DNA from: JBBQSF01 sp038214085
GTDB taxonomy: Bacteria > Bacteroidota > Bacteroidia > Bacteroidales > CG2-30-32-10
DNA length: 30,160 nt
Direction of reading: 5' to 3'
Assembly: GCA_038214085.1 (NCBI GenBank)
Contig: JBBQSF010000021.1
Span: 1-30,160, forward strand
Shown here: positions 1 to 7,293 of the stretch, in pieces
How the letters are laid out: every line of letters begins with the position of its first letter
Numbering within the stretch: the stretch's first letter is position 1
Translations under genes and position numbers: made by a program
Notes under the pieces: model-generated
Told to the model about the DNA's origin: nothing
Database searches by the model: none
What the model saw: the letters and a program-made list of their open reading frames with translations, nothing else

Positions 1-24
1 AGTTAGTTAGTTAGTTAGTTAGTT
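1..24. repeat. AGTT tetranucleotide tandem repeat, 6 copies at the window edge
   Basis: Six perfect AGTT units sit at the very start of the window and may continue to the left. The following bases up to about 150 are AT-rich and hold no gene. They do contain an 8-bp perfect inverted repeat (GGGAGTTC at 107-114, GAACTCCC at 152-159) with a 37-nt loop, which runs into the T9SS remnant. A simple-sequence tract like this can vary in length by slippage. No function can be assigned. Confidence 0.85.
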
Positions 25-152
25 TTGAAAAATATAATTAAAAAAATTAGGTAAAATGTAAAATAAATTTATAACTTCGCAAGATAAAAATCCAAAAAGC
101 ATTAAAGGGAGTTCATGCTTACTTGAATTTTTTGTAAAAAATGAATTTTTAG

Positions 153-377
153 AACTCCCCTGTATTTCCTAATCCTGTAAGTTCTTCAATTGAAAATCTT
201 CCTGAAAGGTATACAATGATTAGAATATTTGACATCAACGGATTATTGGTATTTGAAAAGCACAAGAATGAAATCAATAAAGCTGACATTGGTTTTCTGA
301 AACCTGGAATGTATTTTTTGCACATTATAACTGATGGCAATAGCTTTTCTGGAAAGTTTGTCAAAACCAATAATTAG
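153..377 (+). pseudogene. Orphan C-terminal T9SS type A sorting domain (gene remnant)
   Basis: The frame from 153 to the TAG at 375-377 reads as an almost complete type A C-terminal sorting domain of the type IX secretion system. It has an FPNPV start (165-179), an IRIFDINGLLVFE core, an LKPGMYFL motif and a GKFVK end. In Bacteroidota this domain is always the last ~70-75 residues of a large secreted protein. Here an in-frame TAG at 150-152 comes just before it, no start codon precedes the domain, and the DNA upstream is AT-rich with no coding signal. I infer that the body of the secreted protein was deleted or rearranged away. A parent gene joined by a frameshift is less likely, because I see no coding frame to the left. 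A minus-strand frame covering the same bases has no recognisable content. Confidence 0.75.
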
Positions 378-391
378 GAAAATATTTTAAA

Positions 392-733
392 ATGAAAAAA
401 CTCGTATTTCTTATTCTGTTACCTATTTTTGTTTTGCAGAATTGCAGCCATCTCGACATAAAAAAAAGCGCACCATCATGTATCAAAAGCAAAATTAGAG
501 ATTTTGAAAAAACTGCCTGCGATTCCGGTGCCAGCGTGAAAGAATATTCGTTTCAAAATGAAACAGTTTTTGTATTTGATCCAGGGACCTGTGGCGCAGA
601 TATGACATCAGAAGTAATGGATTCCGATTGCAACAGTCTGGGCTTTCTTGGCGGAATTAGCGGCAATACAAAAATTAATGGAGAGGAATTTTCTAATGCA
701 GTTTTCCAATCTATCATCTGGGAAAATAAGTAA
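392..733 (+). CDS. Small putative lipoprotein, DUF6970-like
   Basis: This 113-residue protein begins with a lysine-rich start and a hydrophobic segment ending in LQNC (Cys18), a relaxed lipobox of the Bacteroidota type, so it is probably a lipid-anchored envelope protein. The mature part has four more cysteines (about residues 30, 43, 67 and 80), which could form disulfides in the periplasm. The pattern of an initial Cys-Ile, an EYSF/VFVF strand pair, a CN-x-LG-x-xGG-x-xG turn and a final IIWEN resembles the small DUF6970 family. I make that match from memory and hold it loosely. The gene lies 14 bp after the sorting-domain remnant and is convergent with the DUF4831 gene, with 13 bp between the stops. 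No function is known. Confidence 0.7.
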   Translation: MKKLVFLILLPIFVLQNCSHLDIKKSAPSCIKSKIRDFEKTACDSGASVKEYSFQNETVFVFDPGTCGADMTSEVMDSDCNSLGFLGGISGNTKINGEEFSNAVFQSIIWENK

Positions 734-746
734 GAAAACCCTTTCC

Positions 747-1907
747 CTACTTGCTTTTTATCATTTTCAGCGCCCCTGATTTGGGATAAAAATTCAACTG
801 CATTCCTTTAGAATAAGGCATTTCGGCAATATATCCAAACTGGTTGATAATAAACTGTGATTTTGTGAATTCTTCATTATTCACTTTTACAACAACTTCA
901 GCATATTCGGGAATACGATATACAAAACTGTGCTTTTTTTGCTTGGGATTTATGTTATCCGTTATAAACTTGCCAACATATTCAGTATCTTTTGATGGCG
1001 CAAACGCTATTACGATATCTTTTCCAATAAATCTGGTTGAGTCGAGAACTCCTTCAGAAACAGAGAACCTACCAAGTAATTTTGCTGAATCCAACCCTGA
1101 ATTTTTCGGGCAGTAAGTATAATAGTAATGGAAAGATTGAGTAGCTGTTTTTCCTATAAATAGGCTCAGGTATTCTTGTTCCGTTTTATCAAGTTCTTCA
1201 ATCATAAAAGCAATTGCTTCCTTGCTGTATGGCACTTCGTTCTGTCCGTTTAGCAGATTATATCTTGATTCCTTAACACTCATTATAAAATCGGCAGCTT
1301 CTTTTGCTTTTTGTTCAAGCGTTTTTTCAACCATTATTTTTTGAAGTGTCTTTTTCTCAATAATTGCAGTATCAAGGGTAACTTTTTGAATTATAGTATC
1401 AATTTTCTCTATCAGGTTGTAATTGATTGAAAAATTTGCATTGATATCGTCACCATCAGCCATAGTATTTACACCAGTATTGTCAGTGCTTTGCTCATTA
1501 AATTCAATATCCAAATTATTTACACCAACCATATAACCAGCCTCAGTCAACTGAAACTGAAGTGGTATGGTGTTTTTAAATCCTTTTCCTGTTTCCACAA
1601 AATAATACTGATCGGCATCAGGCATAGAATAAGAATTTAGCTTAATGTCAGAGATTTCAAAATAAGTAGAATTGGTTTGGATAACACTTTTTAAACCCAG
1701 AAATTTATCAGCATAAGCTGAATAAGGCCCTTTAATTTTATAAATTTTATCCACAGCAATATCAACAGTAACAACCGTTTTAGGTAAATTATAAAAAAAT
1801 CCACTTTTTTTAGTCAACGAAGTATCGCTTGTAATATGCCTAACATTTATTATGGAACAACCTGTAAATAAAGCACTGACAACAAATATCCAAAATATTT
1901 TTTTCAT
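747..1907 (-). CDS. DUF4831 family lipoprotein
   Basis: This is a 386-residue protein. I start it at the internal ATG (1905-1907), nine codons inside the longest frame, because translation then begins directly with a signal peptide (MKKIFWIF...) ending in the lipobox LFTGC (Cys17). The -7 box TATATTTG at 1931-1924 would otherwise lie over the longer start. The N-terminal half has the DUF4831 signature: YNLPKTVVTVDI, a GPYSAYADKFLG motif and a DADQYYFV motif. The middle is rich in Lys/Glu and predicted helix. The family is widespread in Bacteroidota, is presumed to sit in the periplasm or outer membrane, and has no established function. Confidence 0.8.
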   Translation of the reverse strand: MKKIFWIFVVSALFTGCSIINVRHITSDTSLTKKSGFFYNLPKTVVTVDIAVDKIYKIKGPYSAYADKFLGLKSVIQTNSTYFEISDIKLNSYSMPDADQYYFVETGKGFKNTIPLQFQLTEAGYMVGVNNLDIEFNEQSTDNTGVNTMADGDDINANFSINYNLIEKIDTIIQKVTLDTAIIEKKTLQKIMVEKTLEQKAKEAADFIMSVKESRYNLLNGQNEVPYSKEAIAFMIEELDKTEQEYLSLFIGKTATQSFHYYYTYCPKNSGLDSAKLLGRFSVSEGVLDSTRFIGKDIVIAFAPSKDTEYVGKFITDNINPKQKKHSFVYRIPEYAEVVVKVNNEEFTKSQFIINQFGYIAEMPYSKGMQLNFYPKSGALKMIKSK

Positions 1908-1923
1908 ATTGAAAAGTTTGATG

Positions 1924-1931
1924 CAAATATA
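1924..1931 (-). promoter_or_regulatory. Bacteroidota -7 promoter box for the DUF4831 gene
   Basis: The minus strand reads TATATTTG, a full match to the TAnnTTTG -7 element of Bacteroidota housekeeping promoters. It ends 16 nt before the chosen ATG and overlaps the upstream alternative start, which it argues against. I see no clear -33 element. Confidence 0.55.
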
Positions 1932-1990
1932 CATAATAGCAGTATAATGTACGATTAAAAATTGGTTAAAATCCTGTTAAAATGTCTGCC

Positions 1991-2184
1991 TTAGAGGTTG
2001 TTTAAATTTTAAAACACAAAATTATCAAGCCCCTATTCTCGATACTTTTCTATCGTCACTTCGAGTCCGCTCCTATATATTAATCAATTATAAAAATGTA
2101 TGCGAGTATCGAGAAACGACGAAAGAAAAACTCGAATTGACGGGGCATATTAAAAATTTTATATGAAATTTAAACAGTTTCTTA
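1991..2184 (+). mobile_element. MITE-like palindromic element, copy 1
   Basis: This ~194-bp noncoding element has terminal inverted repeats: the left end reads TTAGAGGTTGTTTAAATTT and the right end, reverse-complemented, reads TAAGAAACTGTTTAAATTT. The interior is a long imperfect hairpin with GCCCC/GGGGC arms and repeated CTCGATAC, TTTTCTATCGTC and CTTCGAG blocks. A second copy, about 90% identical by hand alignment, lies in the opposite orientation at 12431-12625. Both copies have TTA at both ends, which could be a 3-bp target duplication, although TTA/TAA may also belong to the repeat. No transposase is encoded. It occupies most of the 298-bp gap (1908-2205) between the DUF4831 gene and the symporter gene. 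Confidence 0.8.
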
Positions 2185-2205
2185 GAAGTCAAAAATGTAG
2201 AAGTT

Positions 2206-3732
2206 TTATGTTAAATCAACAATTGCTTTTTCATCACTTTTAGTTGAGATAAGCCACAAGCCGATAAAAGTAAGAATTCCATTTATCAAGATAAGTTCAT
2301 TTCCTATTTTATAACCAGAAAAAATACTTTCCGATACCGCATTAAGTCCAAGTGCTACATGAAGTTTTGCTTCATACCATGCAGGATTGCTGAGCAAATC
2401 GGTTGCAAGAGCAATCAACGGAGCTATTATAGAAACAGCCCAAATCCGATTGTCTTTAAGATTTCGCTTTGTGAGTATTCCAAAGGCAAACAAGCCCAAC
2501 AATGGACCGTAAGTAATACCGGCAAACTTCAGAATAAAATCAATAATCATTTTATCATTGATCCATTTAAAAATGAGCACCATGATAAAAAACAAAAGTG
2601 CAAATGAAAAATGCACTTTTAACCGTTTGCGTTTTTTTTCTTTTTCGCTGCCTTCTTTGTCTTTCAGGTTTAAAATATCAATACAAAAACAAGAAGTCAG
2701 AGATGTTATAGCGCCATCAACACTAGGAAAAAGCGCGGAAATTATGGCTAAAATAAAAATAATTCCAATCGAGCCTGCAAATGCGTCACTCAGAGCAATA
2801 GTTGGGAATAAGTCGTCAGGAGGCACTTTAATTCCCTTTGTTTCTGCGTAAAGATACAAAACACCTCCAAGAACGAGAAACAGAAAATTCACAAACATCA
2901 GGACTGCTGTAAATGTCATCATGTTTTTCTGAGAACCCTTTAAGGTTTTTACACTTATATTTTTCTGCATCATTTCCTGATCGAGGCCAGTCATTGCAAT
3001 TGCTATAAACATTCCTCCCAAAATATGTTTAAGTGCAAATGATCCGGCTTTATAATCCCAGTTAAAAATCTGAGTATAACCCCTGTCGGTCATTAACGAC
3101 ATAGCGCCGCTAAAGTCAGTTCCCAACATTTTAATAATTACAATTATACATACAACAAGCCCCAGCAGCATTCCTGTAGTTTGTAAAGTATCAGTGTAAA
3201 TAATTGTTTTAACCCCTCCTTCGAATGTGTATAGTAAAATGAGTACAAGAATAACCAGAGCGGTCATTTCGAAGGGAATTCCAAGTTTATTGAAAATAAA
3301 AATCTGTAGCACACTGATCACAAGATACAATCGTGCAGTTGCACCAACAGAACGTGACAATATAAAAAAAAATGCTCCTGCTTTATGGGCACTTACACCA
3401 AAACGCTTTTCAAGATAAGTATATATACTTGTAAGATTCATTCGGTAATAGAGCGGGAGCAGTACAAATGCAATGACAATATATCCCAGCAAATAGCCAA
3501 GAACGACTTGAAAATAAAAAAAATTGGTTGCTCCTACTCCGCCCGGAACGCTTACAAATGTAACCCCGCTGAGCGAAGTGCCAATCATTCCGAAAGCCAC
3601 GAGCATCCAGTTGCTTTTGCGATTTCCTATAAAAAAAGAATCGTTGTTGGAATTGCGGGAAGTGAGCCAGGCCACAACCAGTAAAAGGATAAAATAGCCG
3701 GTAACAAATAAAAACAATAATACAGGCGACAT
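2206..3732 (-). CDS. Sodium/solute symporter family (SSS/SSF) transporter
   Basis: This is a 508-residue polytopic inner-membrane protein with about 13 hydrophobic segments. It starts with a short periplasmic N-terminus (MSPVLLFLFV) and carries family hallmarks: SFFIGNRKSNW after helix 1, the GMIGTSLSGVTFVSVPGG segment in helix 2 (the unwound sodium-site region), and YLEKRFG. I prefer the ATG at 3732 over one 17 codons upstream because it begins the first helix and follows the -7 box TATTTTTG (3762-3755). These transporters couple Na+ import to uptake of sugars, amino acids, sialic acids or vitamins, and the substrate cannot be read from sequence. It is divergent from recR, with 117 bp between starts. 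A long antisense frame over its 5' half (3410-3868) is a shadow. Confidence 0.92.
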   Translation of the reverse strand: MSPVLLFLFVTGYFILLLVVAWLTSRNSNNDSFFIGNRKSNWMLVAFGMIGTSLSGVTFVSVPGGVGATNFFYFQVVLGYLLGYIVIAFVLLPLYYRMNLTSIYTYLEKRFGVSAHKAGAFFFILSRSVGATARLYLVISVLQIFIFNKLGIPFEMTALVILVLILLYTFEGGVKTIIYTDTLQTTGMLLGLVVCIIVIIKMLGTDFSGAMSLMTDRGYTQIFNWDYKAGSFALKHILGGMFIAIAMTGLDQEMMQKNISVKTLKGSQKNMMTFTAVLMFVNFLFLVLGGVLYLYAETKGIKVPPDDLFPTIALSDAFAGSIGIIFILAIISALFPSVDGAITSLTSCFCIDILNLKDKEGSEKEKKRKRLKVHFSFALLFFIMVLIFKWINDKMIIDFILKFAGITYGPLLGLFAFGILTKRNLKDNRIWAVSIIAPLIALATDLLSNPAWYEAKLHVALGLNAVSESIFSGYKIGNELILINGILTFIGLWLISTKSDEKAIVDLT

Positions 3733-3754
3733 ATTGAACTTTAATATATTGAAG

Positions 3755-3762
3755 CAAAAATA
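3755..3762 (-). promoter_or_regulatory. -7 promoter box of the symporter gene
   Basis: The minus strand reads TATTTTTG (TAnnTTTG). It ends 22 nt before the preferred ATG at 3732 and supports that start over the longer frame. Confidence 0.5.
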
Positions 3763-3849
3763 ATCTTTTCGTTTTACAATCAAAATAAATCTTTTGGAAG
3801 GAATTTACAAAGATTCCTAAGGATTGTTTAATTTTGCAAAAAAAAATTA

Positions 3850-4470
3850 GTGATTTCATATCCTTCAAAAATTGTTGAAAATGCAGTTAATGCTTTATCC
3901 AAACTTCCGGGTATAGGCAGAAAAACAGCATTACGACTGGTACTTCATATTCTTAAAGAAGACGAACAAGAGGCTTCTTCGCTAGGAAATTCAATAATTG
4001 ATCTGAGAAAAAAAATACAATATTGCAAAATTTGTCATAATATTTCCGACACAGAACATTGCGAAATATGCAGAAATCCTAAACGAAATCATTCGCTTAT
4101 ATGTGTGGTTGAAGACATACGCGATGTAATTGCCATTGAAAATACAAATCAATTCAATGGCGTTTATCACGTTTTAGGTGGGATTATATCACCAATGGAT
4201 GGCATTGGACCCAACGACTTGAATATTGAATCGCTGGTTATTAAAGTTTCTTCCGGAGGGGTAAACGAAATTATTATGGCATTAAGCGCAACAATGGAAG
4301 GCGATACAACCAATTTTTTTATTTATAAGAAAATTAAAGAATATAATATCATACTTTCAACAATTGCCAGAGGCGTTGCTGTTGGCGATAATCTGGAATA
4401 TACTGACGAAATTACCCTAGGGCGATCAATTATTAACAGAACTATTTACGAAAATATCCTTATTAAGTAA
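3850..4470 (+). CDS. recR: Recombination mediator protein RecR
   Basis: This 206-residue protein has full family length. It has a helix-hairpin-helix region (LSKLPGIGRKTALRL, residues 16-30), a four-cysteine zinc finger (Cys59, Cys62, Cys71, Cys74), and a Toprim domain from about residue 82 (ICVVEDIRDVIAIE, then GGIISPMDGIGP). RecR works with RecO, and in some species RecF, to load RecA at gaps in single-stranded DNA. The start is GTG: an in-frame TAA lies at 3829-3831, no ATG is available between, and the family usually begins at this point (M-x-YPSK). The gene is transcribed away from the symporter. No strong Shine-Dalgarno sequence is visible, as is common in Bacteroidota. Confidence 0.96.
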   Translation: MISYPSKIVENAVNALSKLPGIGRKTALRLVLHILKEDEQEASSLGNSIIDLRKKIQYCKICHNISDTEHCEICRNPKRNHSLICVVEDIRDVIAIENTNQFNGVYHVLGGIISPMDGIGPNDLNIESLVIKVSSGGVNEIIMALSATMEGDTTNFFIYKKIKEYNIILSTIARGVAVGDNLEYTDEITLGRSIINRTIYENILIK

Positions 4471-4572
4471 AAAAGTACAAGAAAAAAAAGTACAAAAAAA
4501 TAATTTATATTTTAATAATTCCTTTTGGGAAACTTTTTTTTATACTTTTACTTTTAAATAAAAAAGAGCATT

Positions 4573-5826
4573 ATGGGACTTAAAAATCGTTTGACATTAA
4601 TGAGTTTTCTCCAGTTTTTTATTTGGGGAGCATGGTTGATTACTGTTGGTAATTATTGGTTTGCTACAAAGCATTGGAGTGGTTCTGATTTTGGAGCAGT
4701 ATTTTCAACTTTAGGTCTTTCTTCTCTTTTTATGCCAGCATTAATTGGAATAATCGCCGACAAATGGGTAAGTGCAGAAAAGTTGTACGGGATATTGCAT
4801 ATTTTAGGTGGAATTTGCCTAGCTTTTATTCCACAAGTAAATGATCCGGACACATTTTTTTGGGTAATATTTTTAGCAATGATTTGTTACATGCCTACAA
4901 TTTCATTGTCAAACTCAATAGCTTACAATATTCTTAAAAAACACAATTATGATGTGGTTAAAGTGTTTCCGCCAATTAGAGTTTGGGGCACTATTGGTTT
5001 TATTGCGGCCATGTGGCTTACAAATTTAACAGGTAACAAAGCCAATGCAAATCAGTTTTACATTGCTGCTGCTGCTGCAGTTTTATTAGGTTTGTATTCG
5101 TTTACCTTACCCAATTGCCCTCCCGAAAAACTGGCATCAAAAAAAGCATCTTTGCTGGAATCATTAGGTTTAAATGCTTTTAAATTATTTGCCAACTATA
5201 AAATGGCAATGTTTTTTATTTTTTCAATGTTTTTAGGTGGAGCATTGCAATTGACCAATATGTATGGTGATGCTTTCTTATCTGATTTTGCTAAAGTCCC
5301 CGAATACCTTGATTCGATTGTAGTAAAATACTCAACTATTATTATGTCGATTTCTCAAATGTCGGAAACCTTGTTTATTCTTGCCATTCCTTTCTTCTTA
5401 AAAAGGTTTGGTATTAAAAAAGTTATGCTGATTAGTATGTTTGCATGGGTATTGCGTTTTGGGCTTTTTGCGTATGGTGATCCGGGTTCTGGTTTATGGA
5501 TGATTATTCTTTCGTGCATTGTTTACGGAATGGCATTTGATTTCTTTAATATTTCAGGATCCCTGTTTGTTGAAACTACCACAGATCCTTCGATTCGTTC
5601 AAGTGCGCAAGGTTTATTTATGATGATGACCAACGGATTTGGTGCAATTATAGGAAGCTCAGTTAGTGGCTATGTTATTCAAAACTACTTTACAAAGGGT
5701 GATAACAAGGACTGGCAAAGCATATGGATAATGTTTGCAATTTATGCTTTATTTATCGCACTTGCTTTTGCTTTGTTGTTCCGGCACAAACACGATCCTA
5801 AAGCAATTGGTGAAGTTAGTCACTAG
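4573..5826 (+). CDS. Nucleoside permease, NupG/XapB-type MFS transporter
   Basis: This is a 417-residue inner-membrane protein with 12 predicted helices. Its N-terminus (MGLKNRLTLMSFLQFFIWGAW) and the segments NYWFATKHW, PALIGIIADKW, PTISLSNSIAY and PPIRVWGTIGFIAAMW are typical of the nucleoside:H+ symporter branch of the major facilitator superfamily. The expected role is proton-driven uptake of purine or pyrimidine nucleosides. The conserved Asp of the helix 2-3 loop is present (IADKW). The gene is preceded by a 102-bp AT-rich spacer with two near-identical AAAAGTACAA stretches, and followed within 4 bp of its stop by a 7-bp-periodic repeat. Exact substrate preference is unknown. Confidence 0.88.
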   Translation: MGLKNRLTLMSFLQFFIWGAWLITVGNYWFATKHWSGSDFGAVFSTLGLSSLFMPALIGIIADKWVSAEKLYGILHILGGICLAFIPQVNDPDTFFWVIFLAMICYMPTISLSNSIAYNILKKHNYDVVKVFPPIRVWGTIGFIAAMWLTNLTGNKANANQFYIAAAAAVLLGLYSFTLPNCPPEKLASKKASLLESLGLNAFKLFANYKMAMFFIFSMFLGGALQLTNMYGDAFLSDFAKVPEYLDSIVVKYSTIIMSISQMSETLFILAIPFFLKRFGIKKVMLISMFAWVLRFGLFAYGDPGSGLWMIILSCIVYGMAFDFFNISGSLFVETTTDPSIRSSAQGLFMMMTNGFGAIIGSSVSGYVIQNYFTKGDNKDWQSIWIMFAIYALFIALAFALLFRHKHDPKAIGEVSH

Positions 5827-5830
5827 GATG

Positions 5831-5935
5831 CTTTTAGATTTTAGAATGCAGATTTCAGAATGCAGAATTTTAAATGCAGAATGTAGAATGCAGAATGCAG
5901 AATGCAGAATTTAGGATTCAGATTTTAAGATTCAG
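5831..5935. repeat. Array of 15 degenerate 7-bp units (AATGCAG / ATTTCAG family)
   Basis: The stretch divides with no slip into fifteen 7-bp units: CTTTTAG, ATTTTAG, AATGCAG, ATTTCAG, AATGCAG, AATTTTA, AATGCAG, AATGTAG, three more AATGCAG, AATTTAG, GATTCAG, ATTTTAA, GATTCAG. It starts 4 bp after the nucleoside-permease stop and fills most of the gap to the convergent gene. A related array with the same period and a similar motif follows panB at 21452-21514. It is not coding and has no spacers, so it is not a CRISPR. Confidence 0.85.
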
Positions 5936-5957
5936 ATTTATTTTTAAAACTTCGCGA

Positions 5958-7220
5958 CTAGGTTTTCTGCTTTTTCTTTTTAGCTGCTGGGAATAAAACA
6001 TTATTCAAAATTAATCGATATCCAGGGGAATTTGGAAATAGGCTCAAATCAGTTTTGGGATCGCCAACCATGTGCTGATAATCTTCGGGATCGTGCCCAC
6101 CATAAAATGTCCAAGTTCCTTTTCCATATTCACCATGAATGTATTTGGCTTCTCCGGCGCCTTTATTTTCGCCCATTATCAGAATATTTGATTTTATCAG
6201 CTTCTCATTAAATGCGGTTGTCTGCCCCATAAAACCTTTTATTATTTGAGTATGGTTTTGGCATAACATACTGGGAACTTGATCCCATTTTGCGGAAAAT
6301 TCAAACAGTGAAAAATAATCGTTTGCGGCAGTCACCTTGCGGGTTTGAGTAACATCAATATCCGAAACTTCATACTCGTAAGGATTGTTGCTCAATTTAA
6401 AATCAGTAAATGCAAAACAATTGTCGTAATTAAGCTTTTTCTGATAATCAGCATCTGCTGCATCGCCATCAAACATGCTCTGGCAAATATCAACACCATC
6501 GGCAGCCAAAGAAATATCGTAGCTATCAGGAGCAGAACACATAGTGAATAAAAACCCTCCCCCTGCAACAAAATCTCTGATTTTTTTTGCAACTGCCAGT
6601 TTCATCTCTGAAACTTTTTTAAAACCAAGTTTACGTGCAAGATCTTCGTTATATTTTACATCTTCCTTATACCATGCAGCATTTTGATAAGCATACCAGA
6701 ATTTCCCGTATTGTCCTGTAAAGTCTTCATGATGCAAGTGAAGCCAATCGTAGAGAGGAAGATTTCCTTCAATCACTTCGGTATCGTAAACCAATTCGTA
6801 TGGAATTTCGGCATAATCAAGTGCTAGAACAACAGCATCATCCCAGGGTTGTTTGTTCTTGGGTGAATACACTGCAATTTTAGGAGCTTTAACCAGTTTA
6901 ACTTCATCCTCGTTTACAGCTGGATCAGCAATTTCTGTAAGTATGGAGGCTGCCATGGCGTCTGCAATAATTTCATAGCTTACTCCTCTTATTTTGCATT
7001 CTTTTTCCATATCTTCAAAATAAGCACACATAAAACTTCCACCACGGTAATTTAAAAGCCAGCTTACTTCTATTTCTTTTGCCACTACCCAATATGTTAT
7101 ACCGTATGCTTTCAGGTGGTTTTTCTGATCCGTATCCATTGGTATCAGTATATAGCTTGCCTTAGCAAACAAAGAACTGGCAACTAGAATCATTGCTATA
7201 ATTAAAGACCTGAATTTCAT
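5958..7220 (-). CDS. Secreted protein of the Bacteroidota family commonly named 'asparagine synthetase B'
   Basis: This 420-residue protein has a signal peptide (about residues 1-21, ending LFAKA) followed by ASYILIPMDTDQKNHLKAYG, YWVV and LLNYRGGSF, a pattern I recognise from a Bacteroidota family that databases often label asparagine synthetase B. The label does not fit: there is no N-terminal Cys glutaminase domain and no PP-loop synthetase domain, and the protein is exported. The middle resembles a class I glutamine-amidotransferase-like fold (APKIAVYSP at the start, YDWLHLHHEDFTGQYG, GGGFLFTMCSA) and the C-terminus has FYGGHDPEDYQH. The Cys in FTMCSA and the several conserved His residues could form an active site, but no activity is established. 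It ends convergent with the permease. Confidence 0.8.
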   Translation of the reverse strand: MKFRSLIIAMILVASSLFAKASYILIPMDTDQKNHLKAYGITYWVVAKEIEVSWLLNYRGGSFMCAYFEDMEKECKIRGVSYEIIADAMAASILTEIADPAVNEDEVKLVKAPKIAVYSPKNKQPWDDAVVLALDYAEIPYELVYDTEVIEGNLPLYDWLHLHHEDFTGQYGKFWYAYQNAAWYKEDVKYNEDLARKLGFKKVSEMKLAVAKKIRDFVAGGGFLFTMCSAPDSYDISLAADGVDICQSMFDGDAADADYQKKLNYDNCFAFTDFKLSNNPYEYEVSDIDVTQTRKVTAANDYFSLFEFSAKWDQVPSMLCQNHTQIIKGFMGQTTAFNEKLIKSNILIMGENKGAGEAKYIHGEYGKGTWTFYGGHDPEDYQHMVGDPKTDLSLFPNSPGYRLILNNVLFPAAKKKKQKT

Positions 7221-7293
7221 TGTATTAAAAATTAAGTATAAAATTAACGAAATTTTAGCAGAAATAATATTTCATTAACAATATTTCACATAG

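Noticed and set aside
107..159. GGGAGTTC/GAACTCCC inverted repeat as a terminator
   Set aside because: The loop is 37 nt and no T-run follows; it may be chance or a rearrangement scar.
149..370. Minus-strand 73-codon open frame
   Set aside because: It is antisense to the T9SS sorting-domain remnant, whose plus-strand translation is clearly recognisable; the minus translation matches nothing I know.
734..746. Bidirectional terminator between the two convergent lipoprotein genes
   Set aside because: Only a 5-bp AAGTA/TACTT pairing with a long loop is available, too weak to report.
3410..3868. 152-codon minus-strand frame overlapping the symporter and recR starts
   Set aside because: It is another frame over the symporter's 5' half; the symporter translation is a clear SSS family protein, and this one is Phe/Ile/Arg-rich noise.
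5831..5935. Possible CRISPR-like array
   Set aside because: Units are 7 bp with no spacers and no cas genes; it is a short tandem repeat.
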